Origin: Pectobacterium aroidearum
GTDB taxonomy: Bacteria > Pseudomonadota > Gammaproteobacteria > Enterobacterales > Enterobacteriaceae
Length of the DNA: 64,000 nt
Direction of reading: 5' to 3'
Assembly (NCBI RefSeq): GCF_041228105.1
Contig: NZ_CP166097.1
Location: 2,728,001 to 2,792,000 of the forward strand
Shown: in pieces, positions 38,138 to 47,345 of the stretch
Position numbering within the stretch: the first letter of the stretch is position 1
How the letters are laid out: every line of letters starts with the position of its first letter
The notes under the pieces: model-generated
What the model saw: the letters and a program-made list of their open reading frames with translations, nothing else
The model's database searches: none
Told to the model about the DNA's origin: nothing
Position numbers and translations under genes: made by a program

Positions 38138-38184
38138 GCCCGGTAATAGTCATTGCTTATGATAGTATTATCGGGCTATTTTTC
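38137..38184 (+). terminator. Terminator between sppA and ansA
   Basis: AGCCCGGTAATA pairs with TATTATCGGGCT around 17 bases, followed by ATTTTTCC. The repeat copy 3 is placed between it and the sppA stop, so sppA mRNA would carry the whole repeat. Confidence 0.8.
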
Positions 38185-38222
38185 CCTCTATAATTCTTGG
38201 TTTAATCCTTACTCACACCACC

Positions 38223-39242
38223 ATGCGAAAGAAATCCATTTATGTCGCCTACACGGGCGGCACCATCGGCATGCAGCGATCTGCGAATGGCTATGTACCG
38301 GTATCCGGTCATTTACAGCAGCAGTTGGCAAAAATGCCCGAATTCCATCGCGAAGAGATGCCATCGTTTACGATTCATGAATATGAACCGCTGATCGATT
38401 CGTCCGACATGACGCCAGCAGACTGGCAATCCATCGCGGACGATATTCAAGACCACTACGATGATTACGACGGTTTCGTGATTCTGCATGGTACTGACAC
38501 GATGGCGTTCACCGCCTCTGCGCTCTCATTTATGCTGGAAAATCTGGCCAAACCGGTTATCGTGACAGGGTCACAAATTCCATTAGCGGAATTGCGCTCG
38601 GACGGCCAGACCAACCTGCTGAACGCGCTATACGTTGCCGCTAATCATCCGATTAATGAAGTCGCCCTCTTCTTCAATAACAAACTGCTACGCGGCAATC
38701 GCACCACCAAAGCCCATGCGGATGGTTTTGATGCTTTCGCTTCCCCTAATTACCCGCCACTGCTGGAAGCGGGTATCCATATTCGTCGGTTGGCACCCAC
38801 CGTAGAATGCAACAACTGCCCGCCGCTGAAAGTGCATCACATTACGCCACAGCCTATCGGGGTGATTACGATTTATCCCGGCATTTCTGCCGATGTCATC
38901 AGTAATTTCCTCCGTCAGCCAGTGAAGGCGCTCATCCTGCGCTCCTACGGCGTTGGTAACGCGCCGCAAAGTCCCGGCTTGCTGCACGAATTACGTGAAG
39001 CCTCCGCGCGCGGCATTGTGGTCGTCAACCTGACGCAGTGCATTTCCGGGCGTGTGAATATGGGCGGCTATGCGACAGGCAATGCGCTGGCGCATGCGGG
39101 AGTGATCAGTGGCTTTGATATGACCGTTGAAGCCGCATTAACCAAACTGCATTACTTATTGAGCCAGCAGGATTTAAGCGCCGATGAAATTCGCCATTTA
39201 ATGCAGCAGAACCTGCATGGAGAATTGAGCGATAAAGATTGA
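38223..39242 (+). CDS. ansA: L-asparaginase I (cytoplasmic)
   Basis: Hydrolyses L-asparagine to aspartate and ammonia in the cytoplasm; the low-affinity enterobacterial type. The 339-residue protein has the first active-site Thr in YVAYTGGTIGMQ (residues 7-18) and the second in FVILHGTDTMAFTAS (near 88-102). No signal peptide is present, unlike the periplasmic AnsB. The ATG lacks a clear ribosome site but agrees with E. coli AnsA. pncA follows 19 bp later, probably in the same transcript. Confidence 0.97.
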   Translation: MRKKSIYVAYTGGTIGMQRSANGYVPVSGHLQQQLAKMPEFHREEMPSFTIHEYEPLIDSSDMTPADWQSIADDIQDHYDDYDGFVILHGTDTMAFTASALSFMLENLAKPVIVTGSQIPLAELRSDGQTNLLNALYVAANHPINEVALFFNNKLLRGNRTTKAHADGFDAFASPNYPPLLEAGIHIRRLAPTVECNNCPPLKVHHITPQPIGVITIYPGISADVISNFLRQPVKALILRSYGVGNAPQSPGLLHELREASARGIVVVNLTQCISGRVNMGGYATGNALAHAGVISGFDMTVEAALTKLHYLLSQQDLSADEIRHLMQQNLHGELSDKD

Positions 39243-39261
39243 GTCAATCACGGAGTAGGTA

Positions 39262-39909
39262 ATGAAAAAAGCATTGCTATTAGTTGATTTACAAAATGAT
39301 TTTTGTCCCGGCGGCGCATTAGCCGTTGACGAAGGTGACCACGTCATTGCGGTTGCCAACCGCGCTATTGAAGCCTGCATAGCCGCGGGCGTCACCGTGA
39401 TCGCCACTCAAGATTGGCACCCCGAGAACCACGGTTGCTTTGCCGTGAATGCGAATACCAAGATCGGAGAAATCGGCGAACTAAACGGATGGCCGCAGAT
39501 CTGGTGGCCGATTCATTGCGTGCAGGGAACGACAGGCGCTGATTTCCATCCTGCACTTAATCAGTCTGCTATTCAATGGATCATACAAAAAGGGACTCAG
39601 CCGGAGATCGATAGCTATAGCGCTTTTTTCGATAACGGACATCGGGTAAAAACCGAATTGGATGACTGGCTACACGCCAACCACATCACCCATTTGACCA
39701 TTCTGGGGCTGGCGACAGATTATTGCGTCAAGTTCAGCGTGTGGGATGCAATTGCTCTGGGTTATCACACCGAAGTATTGGTGGACGGTTGTCGCGGCCT
39801 GAATCTTTCGCCCGATGACAGCGAATCCGCATTACGGGAGATGGCACAGCGTGGAGCGACGCTTACGGACATGACAGAGTTTCTTGCCTCACTGCCTTCC
39901 GCGCGTTAG
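39262..39909 (+). CDS. pncA: Nicotinamidase
   Basis: Converts nicotinamide to nicotinate for NAD salvage. The 215-residue cysteine hydrolase has the catalytic Asp in LVDLQNDFCPGGAL (residues 7-20), metal ligands in TQDWHPENH (near 49-57), the Lys in a basic stretch near 110, and the nucleophile Cys in GLATDYCVKFSVWDA (near 157). GGAG lies 8 nt upstream. Order ansA-pncA is that of E. coli. Confidence 0.97.
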   Translation: MKKALLLVDLQNDFCPGGALAVDEGDHVIAVANRAIEACIAAGVTVIATQDWHPENHGCFAVNANTKIGEIGELNGWPQIWWPIHCVQGTTGADFHPALNQSAIQWIIQKGTQPEIDSYSAFFDNGHRVKTELDDWLHANHITHLTILGLATDYCVKFSVWDAIALGYHTEVLVDGCRGLNLSPDDSESALREMAQRGATLTDMTEFLASLPSAR

Positions 39910-39971
39910 TTATCGTCACTGCCGCCCAACATCGCGGCAGCGGCTACCAACTTACACGTTACGGTCGGGTT

Positions 39972-40250
39972 TCAATGCTCAGGTTTCAACGTAATAATGG
40001 CGTCAGCACCGCTAAACTGGCGCTTCAGTTCTTGCTTGCTTTTCATCACAATTTCGCCATTGGTGCCAATCGTCATGTGCTCAGCCTGTTCATTATGGCG
40101 AGCCTGCCACATCATCACCATTTGCAGGCTGTTCTCTTTCTGTTCAGCCGTCAACGCGACGCCATCTGGCCATTTGCCCAGTTCTACCGCCGTGACCAAG
40201 CGCTGGTAAATTTCTGGCGTCATAGCGTCGATCAGATCATTGAGTTCCAT
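39972..40250 (-). CDS. yeaC: YeaC-family protein (DUF1315)
   Basis: A 92-residue cytoplasmic protein of unknown function with the family start MELNDLIDAMTPEIYQRLVTAVELGKWPDG split around residue 20, and the C-terminal IVMKSKQELKRQF. It lies downstream of msrB in the same direction, with a 146-bp gap, as in the E. coli yeaC-msrB-gapA order. The ydjE-L cluster that separates pncA from yeaC in E. coli is missing. Confidence 0.93.
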   Translation of the reverse strand: MELNDLIDAMTPEIYQRLVTAVELGKWPDGVALTAEQKENSLQMVMMWQARHNEQAEHMTIGTNGEIVMKSKQELKRQFSGADAIITLKPEH

Positions 40251-40396
40251 ATCCGGTTTCTGCTCCGAGAAAGGTCAGAGTTATGCTTACTGAGTTCTGT
40301 TATTGACAGCGGCACAGGTAATTACAGAAACACCTGATAGCTGAATCGTTTAAAGCTATGTAATATCAGCCTGCCGCGCCCTATTCATCACACAGA

Positions 40397-40816
40397 TTAC
40401 CCGTCAACGCGCTCGCCATCAACGTCATCAATGAAGCTCAGCGACGCAGAATTCACACAGTAGCGTTCGCCGGTGGTTTTCGGGCCATCAGGGAAAACGT
40501 GCCCAAGATGCGCATCACACTGCCCACAGCGGATCTCTATGCGGCGCATATTGTGTGAATCATCTTCCAGATAGCGTACAGCCTCTGAGGAGACGGGTTG
40601 ATCGAAGCTAGGCCAGCCGCAGCCGGAGTCATATTTGCTATCGGAGTAAAACAGCGGCGCCTGGCAGCACAGGCAATGGTAAACGCCGGTGCGCTTGTTA
40701 TGCAGCAGTTTGCCTGAAAACGCAGGTTCCGTACCGCGTTGCTGGGTGACATAGCGCTGCATCTCTGTCAGTTCTGTGTTATCGGACGGGGTACGCGAAG
40801 CAGAGTCGTTAGTCAT
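40397..40816 (-). CDS. msrB: Peptide methionine (R)-S-oxide reductase
   Basis: Reduces methionine-R-sulfoxide in proteins, repairing oxidative damage. The 139-residue protein has structural zinc cysteines in CLCCQAPLF (near residues 48-56) and [12 protein letters not shown] (near 97-108). The catalytic Cys is in [11 protein letters not shown] (near 118-128). The length and divergence from gapA match E. coli. Confidence 0.97.
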   Translation of the reverse strand: MTNDSASRTPSDNTELTEMQRYVTQQRGTEPAFSGKLLHNKRTGVYHCLCCQAPLFYSDSKYDSGCGWPSFDQPVSSEAVRYLEDDSHNMRRIEIRCGQCDAHLGHVFPDGPKTTGERYCVNSASLSFIDDVDGERVDG

Positions 40817-40933
40817 GGAAGTCTCACAGCGGGTGTTATCAATTCAATTAATCATTGATTATAACAAAAAATTAACAACCTGACAGGCTGTTCTGGCCTA
40901 ATATTATGAATGTTATTAGCATGAATATTTAAT

Positions 40934-40949
40934 TGTGATACACGTCACA
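40934..40949. promoter_or_regulatory. CRP site between msrB and gapA
   Basis: TGTGA-TACACG-TCACA is a perfect match to the CRP consensus half-sites with the right spacing. It lies about 118 bp upstream of the msrB start and 211-226 bp upstream of the gapA ATG. CRP activates one of the gapA promoters in E. coli; the match suggests the same here. Confidence 0.75.
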
Positions 40950-41088
40950 TATTGAGACAACACAGGCTTTATATGATGCATTCCGCCCTCATATCAGTCT
41001 TAGATGTTACTTAGTTACAGGCTCGAGCGGTTTTCGCACAAAGATTGGTCATAGGTTTGACTTACAGCAACTATTGACACGATTCCGC

Positions 41089-41116
41089 TTGACGCTCAGC
41101 AAGGTTTTTGTAATTT
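41089..41116 (+). promoter_or_regulatory. Likely gapA proximal promoter
   Basis: TTGACG, 16 bases, TAATTT, giving a start near 41123 and a leader of about 37 nt. Other TTGACT/TTGACA hexamers at 41057 and 41074 may belong to further promoters, since gapA has several in E. coli. Confidence 0.55.
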
Positions 41117-41147
41117 TACAACCAACCTTTTATTCACAAACCAATAG

Positions 41148-42155
<1,008 letters not shown>

Positions 42156-42176
42156 GTGTCAGCGATGATTCGGTGA

Positions 42177-42207
42177 AAAAAGGGCGACGTTATGTCGCCC
42201 TTTTTTA
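42177..42207 (+). terminator. gapA terminator
   Basis: AAAAAGGGCGAC pairs with GTCGCCCTTTTT around a GTTAT loop, 21 nt after the gapA stop. It lies 56 nt before yeaD, so yeaD gets only read-through or its own promoter. Confidence 0.92.
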
Positions 42208-42262
42208 TTGTTTATTGCAGATTTCTTTTTACAACGAAAAACAATCAAAAAAAGGCTCTATC

Positions 42263-43132
42263 ATGCATAACACAATTTTCTCACTCCCCGTCACGAAACA
42301 AATTAGCGCCACCCTCAGCCAGCGTCAGTTGGACCAACTCCCCATCATCGTCGTTGATCATCCTGAAGTGCGTGCGGCAATAGCATTGCAAGGGGCGCAC
42401 CTACTCAGTTGGCAGCCGACAAACGAAGAGCCAGTGCTCTGGCTGAGCGACAATACGCCTTTTACTCATCACGTGGCGATTCGCGGCGGTGTACCGATTT
42501 GTTTCCCCTGGTTTGGCCCTTTCGCCGATCCTAATCATGGTTTCGCCCGCCTGCTGCCGTGGGAATTTACCGCCCACAGCGAAGATGAGCACGGCGTACA
42601 GCTCACGTTCACGCTGCGGGACAATGAAGAGACACGTAAGAGCTGGCCGCATGCGTTCACGCTCATCGCTCGCTTCAAGCTGGGCAAAGAGTGTGGCATT
42701 GAACTCGAAGCCCAAGGTGATTACAGCATTACCAGCGCGCTGCACACCTATTTCAACATCGGCGATATCAGTGATATTCGCATTACTGGTCTGGGTGAGT
42801 CATTTATTGATAAGGTCGATCAGGGCAAGCTGGCGACACAGCAAGGCGATCTGGTCTTTACCGACCGTACAGACCGCATTTACACCCAGCCACAGGACAC
42901 CAGCGTGGTACATGATGCCGTCCTGAAACGCAGTATCGAAGTACACCATTCACACCATAGCGATGTCGTGTCATGGAACCCGGGTGCAGAACTTTCTCGT
43001 ACGATTAGCGATATGACCGATGAGGGATATAAAACGTTCGTGTGCGTGGAAACTGCGCGAATTAATCAACCGTTTGTCGCATCCGCCAACGCGCCAGCAC
43101 GTCTGGCAACGGTTATCCGCATCAAAAAATAA
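42263..43132 (+). CDS. yeaD: YeaD hexose-6-phosphate epimerase (mutarotase)
   Basis: A galactose-mutarotase-fold enzyme that interconverts alpha and beta anomers of hexose-6-phosphates. The 289-residue protein starts MHNTIFSLPVTKQISATLS; upstream codons run through the gapA terminator and are not translated. Visible motifs are LQGAHLLSWQP (near 48-58), GGVPICFPWFGPF (near 79) and the catalytic-His stretch ALHTYFNIGDIS (near 158-169). AAAGG lies upstream. It follows gapA, as in E. coli. Confidence 0.95.
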   Translation: MHNTIFSLPVTKQISATLSQRQLDQLPIIVVDHPEVRAAIALQGAHLLSWQPTNEEPVLWLSDNTPFTHHVAIRGGVPICFPWFGPFADPNHGFARLLPWEFTAHSEDEHGVQLTFTLRDNEETRKSWPHAFTLIARFKLGKECGIELEAQGDYSITSALHTYFNIGDISDIRITGLGESFIDKVDQGKLATQQGDLVFTDRTDRIYTQPQDTSVVHDAVLKRSIEVHHSHHSDVVSWNPGAELSRTISDMTDEGYKTFVCVETARINQPFVASANAPARLATVIRIKK

Positions 43133-43140
43133 CCACCGCC

Positions 43141-43172
43141 AGAGGTATATGGCGATTTCGCCATATACCTCT
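43141..43172. terminator. Stem-loop between yeaD and yeaE
   Basis: AGAGGTATATGGCGA and TCGCCATATACCTCT form a perfect 15-bp stem with a two-base loop between the convergent genes yeaD and yeaE. T-runs are absent, but position and stability suit a bidirectional end. Confidence 0.65.
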
Positions 43173-43182
43173 TTCGCCTCAA

Positions 43183-44034
43183 CTACACCACATCCAGATG
43201 CTGTTTACGCGTCGGTGCTGGGAAAGCCAGATCTAACTGCGCGATATCTTCCGCAGATAACTGCACGTCCAGCGCTTTCGCATTTTCCTGTACATGCTTC
43301 ATAGAACTTGCTTTAGGAATCGCGATCACGCCCGGTTGACGGATAGCCCACGCCAATAACAGCTGAGCGGGCGTTATGCTATGTTCGCGCGCAATGCGGT
43401 TCACCACCGGATGTGAGAATAATCCGTCACGGAGACGCCCAGCCTGCGCTAGCGGACAATATGCCATAACGGGAAGCTGCTGTTGCTGACACCACGGCAG
43501 CAAATCAAACTCAATACCGCGCGATGCCAAATGGTAAAGCACCTGATTGGTCATACAGCGTTGTCCGCCGTTCAGAGACCACAGCTCCTGCATGTCCTCA
43601 AGGTCAAGATTGGAGACGCCCCACTGACCGATTTTACCCGCCTGCTGCAATCGTTCCATTGCAGCGATCGTATCAATTAACGGGATGCCACCACGCCAGT
43701 GCAACAGATAGAGATCGATACGCTCCGTTTGCAGACGCTTCAGGCTGCGTTCACACGCCTGTATCGCCTTTTCGCCACCGGCATTGTGCGGGTAGACTTT
43801 CGACACCAGATAGACGCTGTCACGACGGCCGCGTATTGCTTCGCCGACGACATCCTCGGCTCTGCCGTCCGCATACATTTCGGCTGTATCAATCAATGTT
43901 AATCCGAGGTCGATACCCGCTTGCAGCGCCGTCACTTCCTGTTCTTTCATTCGGGCATCTTCACCCATGTACCACGTTCCCTGACCGATCGCGGGTACAC
44001 GGGTGTCATCTGGAAAACGAACCGTTTTTGTCAC
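43183..44034 (-). CDS. yeaE: Aldo/keto reductase YeaE
   Basis: NADPH-dependent reductase; the E. coli enzyme acts on methylglyoxal. The 283-residue TIM-barrel protein has the catalytic tetrad in GLTLIDTAEMYADG (Asp, Tyr; near residues 48-61), SKVYP (Lys) and LYLLHWRGGIP (His). The cofactor loop is IPKASSMKHVQENAKA near the C-terminus. It lies convergent with yeaD and next to mipA, as in E. coli. Confidence 0.95.
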   Translation of the reverse strand: MTKTVRFPDDTRVPAIGQGTWYMGEDARMKEQEVTALQAGIDLGLTLIDTAEMYADGRAEDVVGEAIRGRRDSVYLVSKVYPHNAGGEKAIQACERSLKRLQTERIDLYLLHWRGGIPLIDTIAAMERLQQAGKIGQWGVSNLDLEDMQELWSLNGGQRCMTNQVLYHLASRGIEFDLLPWCQQQQLPVMAYCPLAQAGRLRDGLFSHPVVNRIAREHSITPAQLLLAWAIRQPGVIAIPKASSMKHVQENAKALDVQLSAEDIAQLDLAFPAPTRKQHLDVV

Positions 44035-44169
44035 GCGTTCCTCCCTTGCTTGCCGTTAACGTAACGCTTTCCCCTCAACCTAACATGACATTCAGTGCAC
44101 CATAAACGTGCAAATGGGGTGATATCACCCCATTATTGTACGGCAAATGCACCATGCTCACGAAAAGCA

Positions 44170-44919
44170 TCAGAAGCGATAGCTGACACCTGCGCTCATT
44201 AAGATGCTGTGGTTACTATCGACAATCGGGCTGTCCTTCATTTCGTCAGACAAACGTGTGTAACGACCCACGGCCCAGGCGCTCCAGCTTTGGTTAATCT
44301 GATAACCGGCGCTCAGTTCAAGATACGGAGCCCAGCCATCGCCAGGGCTATACTGGTTAAAGCCAGAACGCGCGGATTCCTGTGCGCTGACGCCGTAGTA
44401 ATACTGGTTCATGTTTTCACTGAACCAGGTCGCACCGATACCCGGAGTGATGCTCAAATCACCCATTGAGAAGCGGTAAAGATAAGCGGTATCCCACGCA
44501 AAACCGTTGCTGTAATCCAGCGTGTCGCCTGCCAGTACGGTACGGATTTCGCCCCAATCGGCGATATGACGGTAGGCCGCACCCGCCATCAGCGTACCGC
44601 GACGTTTATCTAACTGTTTCATCCGCAGATCGTCGCTATCTCCCGGCTTAAATCCTAAAGGCAGGTAGTAGGCCGTTAAAGAGAGACGATTTGCGCCGTC
44701 ATTCCACAGGTAGTATCCACCACCCAGCCCGCGGAAATAAAAATTTTCACTTTCATAATTCAGTACAGGAAGCGGATAAACGTCATTATCAACACCACGG
44801 TATACAGACGTTGAACCCGCAGCGCCAAGGCCCAGAGAGACATCTGCGGCATAGGCTGAAGGCAGGAGCACAGCGCCAGAAATCAGCGCGGCCAGCATAC
44901 ATAGTTGAGGTTTTTTCAC
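44170..44919 (-). CDS. mipA: MipA/OmpV-family outer membrane protein
   Basis: Outer-membrane barrel protein; in E. coli MipA scaffolds murein synthase PBP1B and hydrolase MltA. The 249-residue precursor has a signal peptide cut after PSAYA, then ADVSLGLGAAGSTSVYRGVDN. It ends SHSILMSAGVSYRF with the terminal Phe of a barrel protein. Alternating Tyr/Gly-rich strands fill the rest (YFRGLGGGYYLWNDG). A perfect inverted repeat lies about 100 bp upstream near its expected -35. Confidence 0.95.
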   Translation of the reverse strand: MKKPQLCMLAALISGAVLLPSAYAADVSLGLGAAGSTSVYRGVDNDVYPLPVLNYESENFYFRGLGGGYYLWNDGANRLSLTAYYLPLGFKPGDSDDLRMKQLDKRRGTLMAGAAYRHIADWGEIRTVLAGDTLDYSNGFAWDTAYLYRFSMGDLSITPGIGATWFSENMNQYYYGVSAQESARSGFNQYSPGDGWAPYLELSAGYQINQSWSAWAVGRYTRLSDEMKDSPIVDSNHSILMSAGVSYRF

Positions 44920-45015
44920 AGTTTTCTATTTCCTATTACAGATAAATATCATGAAACATGATAGGCCAATTACACACGTTCGCGTTCAGGTTATATAAAA
45001 ATAACATTAACGAAT

Positions 45016-45036
45016 AACCTATATATTCGATAGGTT
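45016..45036. promoter_or_regulatory. Perfect palindrome upstream of mipA
   Basis: AACCTAT-ATATTCG-ATAGGTT, 7-bp arms with a 7-bp spacer. Its CTAT-N7-ATAG core is like the inner half of an OxyR site, but the outer elements are poor. On the minus strand it adjoins TTATTC-N16-TATAAC, a possible mipA promoter. Probably an operator; the regulator is unknown. Confidence 0.5.
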
Positions 45037-45258
45037 TTACGTGCGCTAACGTCGGTAATAGGCAGTGTCCTTAAGGCCGAGCGCCTATTCTCTATAATGT
45101 TACACGGATTTTCCTGAAAGTGAGTCCTTGAAATATCTTAAAAATACGTCCGTGGACTAGAGGAAATTTTACGGATGCAAACTACGCTTTAATACAGAAG
45201 GTGACGTCTCCTTGACCAGCAGGCATGAATAAAATCACGACGCCCTGACGCAACAAGT

Positions 45259-45274
45259 TGGCATAAGGGTTGCT
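45259..45274 (+). promoter_or_regulatory. Sigma-54 promoter of yeaG
   Basis: TGGCATAAGGGTTGCT matches the -24/-12 consensus TGGCAC-N5-TTGCA, with exactly 12 bases from the GG to the GC element. Transcription would start near 45285, giving a 90-nt leader. The E. coli yeaGH operon is known to have an RpoN/NtrC-dependent promoter. No clear NtrC site was found upstream. Confidence 0.75.
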
Positions 45275-45374
45275 GGACTCAGGAGATTTCTTCTTTCGGA
45301 GGGCAATACATTAATAGGCATATATTCCACGCGCTCTCTTAATCTGTGCTAATCGACGAAGGACGGGCATCGCT

Positions 45375-47309
45375 ATGAACATATTTGATCACTACCGCCA
45401 GCGCTACGACGCTGCCAAGGACGAAGAGTTCACTCTGCAGGAATTCCTTACCATCTGTCAGCAGGATCGCAATGCTTATGCGAACGCGGCTGAACGATTG
45501 TTAACGGCTATCGGTGAGCCTGTAATGGTGGATACCGCCCAAGAATCACGAATGTCGCGCCTATTCTCGAACCGGGTGATTGCTCGCTATCCGGCTTTTG
45601 AAGAATTTTACGGTATGGAAGAGGCCATCGAACAGATTGTGTCTTACCTGAAACATGCCGCGCAGGGATTAGAAGAGAAGAAACAGATCCTGTATCTGTT
45701 GGGGCCGGTCGGCGGCGGGAAATCCTCTCTGGCCGAACGCTTGAAAGCGCTGATGCAACGTGTACCGATTTACATCCTCAGCGCCAACGGCGAGCGCAGT
45801 CCGGTGAATGATCACCCGCTCTGCCTGTTCAATCCGCAGGAAGATGCCGCAATACTCGAAAAAGAGTATGCCATTCCACGGCGCTATCTCGGCACCATCA
45901 TGTCACCGTGGGCGGCCAAACGCCTGCAGGAATTTGGTGGAGACATTTCCAAATTTAAAGTCGTCAAAGTATGGCCATCGATTCTGGCACAAATCGGGAT
46001 CGCGAAAACCGAACCTGGCGATGAGAACAATCAGGATATTTCAGCGCTGGTCGGCAAAGTCGATATCCGCAAGCTGGAGCATTATGCTCAGAACGATCCC
46101 GATGCCTACGGCTACTCCGGCGCATTGTGCCGCGCGAACCAGGGCATTATGGAATTCGTCGAGATGTTCAAAGCGCCGATCAAGGTGCTCCACCCGCTCC
46201 TGACCGCGACACAGGAAGGCAACTACAACGGGACGGAAGGCATTGCCGCCCTGCCGTTTAACGGGATTATTCTGGCGCACTCCAACGAATCCGAGTGGGT
46301 GCAATTCCGTAACAACAAGAACAATGAAGCGTTTCTTGACCGCGTGTACATCGTGAAGGTGCCGTACTGCCTGCGCGTGTCCGAAGAGGTCAAAATTTAC
46401 GACAAGCTGCTGAATCACAGCGAACTGACGCATGCACCTTGCGCGCCCGGCACGCTGGAAACACTGGCCCGCTTCTCCATTCTGTCGCGCCTGAAAGATC
46501 CCGAAAACTCCAGCATCTACTCCAAGATGCGGGTTTACGACGGAGAAAGCCTGAAAGATACCGATCCGAAGGCGAAATCCTATCAAGAGTACCGCGATTA
46601 CGCGGGCGTGGATGAAGGGATGAACGGCCTGTCGACCCGCTTCGCGTTCAAGATTTTGTCACGCGTCTTTAACTTCGATCACAGCGAAGTGGCCGCCAAC
46701 CCGGTACACCTGTTCTACGTACTGGAACAACAGATCGAGCGCGAACAATTCCCGCAGGAGCAGGCAGAGAAGTATCTGGAGCACCTGAAAGGCTATCTGA
46801 CGCCGAAATATGCGGAGTTTATCGGCAAAGAGATCCAGACCGCCTATCTCGAATCCTATTCCGAATATGGCCAGAATATTTTTGACCGTTATGTTACCTA
46901 TGCGGATTTCTGGATTCAGGATCAGGAGTACCGTGACCCAGATACGGGCCAGCTGTTTGACCGTGAATCATTGAACGCTGAGCTGGAAAAGATCGAGAAG
47001 CCTGCGGGCATCAGCAATCCTAAAGACTTCCGTAACGAGATCGTCAACTTTGTCCTGCGCGCCCGTGCCAATAATAGCGGCCGGAATCCAAACTGGACCA
47101 GTTACGAAAAACTGCGCACGGTCATTGAGAAGAAAATGTTCTCCAACACGGAAGAGCTGCTGCCTGTGATTTCGTTTAATACCAAAACCTCAACGGATGA
47201 ACAGAAAAAACATGATGACTTCGTCGATCGTATGATGGAGAAAGGCTACACCCGGAAACAGGTACGTTTGCTGTGCGAATGGTATCTGCGGGTGAGGAAA
47301 TCATCATAA
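45375..47309 (+). CDS. yeaG: PrkA-family serine protein kinase YeaG
   Basis: A serine/threonine kinase with an AAA+ N-terminal part, involved in responses to nitrogen starvation and stress in E. coli. The 644-residue protein has Walker A LLGPVGGGKSSLAERL (near residues 109-124) in the PrkA AAA domain, and the C-terminal PrkA kinase-like domain from about residue 380. The start MNIFDHYRQRYDAAKDEEF matches E. coli. yeaH follows 36 bp later in the same operon, and a sigma-54 promoter lies upstream. Confidence 0.97.
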   Translation: MNIFDHYRQRYDAAKDEEFTLQEFLTICQQDRNAYANAAERLLTAIGEPVMVDTAQESRMSRLFSNRVIARYPAFEEFYGMEEAIEQIVSYLKHAAQGLEEKKQILYLLGPVGGGKSSLAERLKALMQRVPIYILSANGERSPVNDHPLCLFNPQEDAAILEKEYAIPRRYLGTIMSPWAAKRLQEFGGDISKFKVVKVWPSILAQIGIAKTEPGDENNQDISALVGKVDIRKLEHYAQNDPDAYGYSGALCRANQGIMEFVEMFKAPIKVLHPLLTATQEGNYNGTEGIAALPFNGIILAHSNESEWVQFRNNKNNEAFLDRVYIVKVPYCLRVSEEVKIYDKLLNHSELTHAPCAPGTLETLARFSILSRLKDPENSSIYSKMRVYDGESLKDTDPKAKSYQEYRDYAGVDEGMNGLSTRFAFKILSRVFNFDHSEVAANPVHLFYVLEQQIEREQFPQEQAEKYLEHLKGYLTPKYAEFIGKEIQTAYLESYSEYGQNIFDRYVTYADFWIQDQEYRDPDTGQLFDRESLNAELEKIEKPAGISNPKDFRNEIVNFVLRARANNSGRNPNWTSYEKLRTVIEKKMFSNTEELLPVISFNTKTSTDEQKKHDDFVDRMMEKGYTRKQVRLLCEWYLRVRKSS

Positions 47310-47345
47310 TGACGCACGATGCTGGCAACAGCGTTTGGGGGAAAC

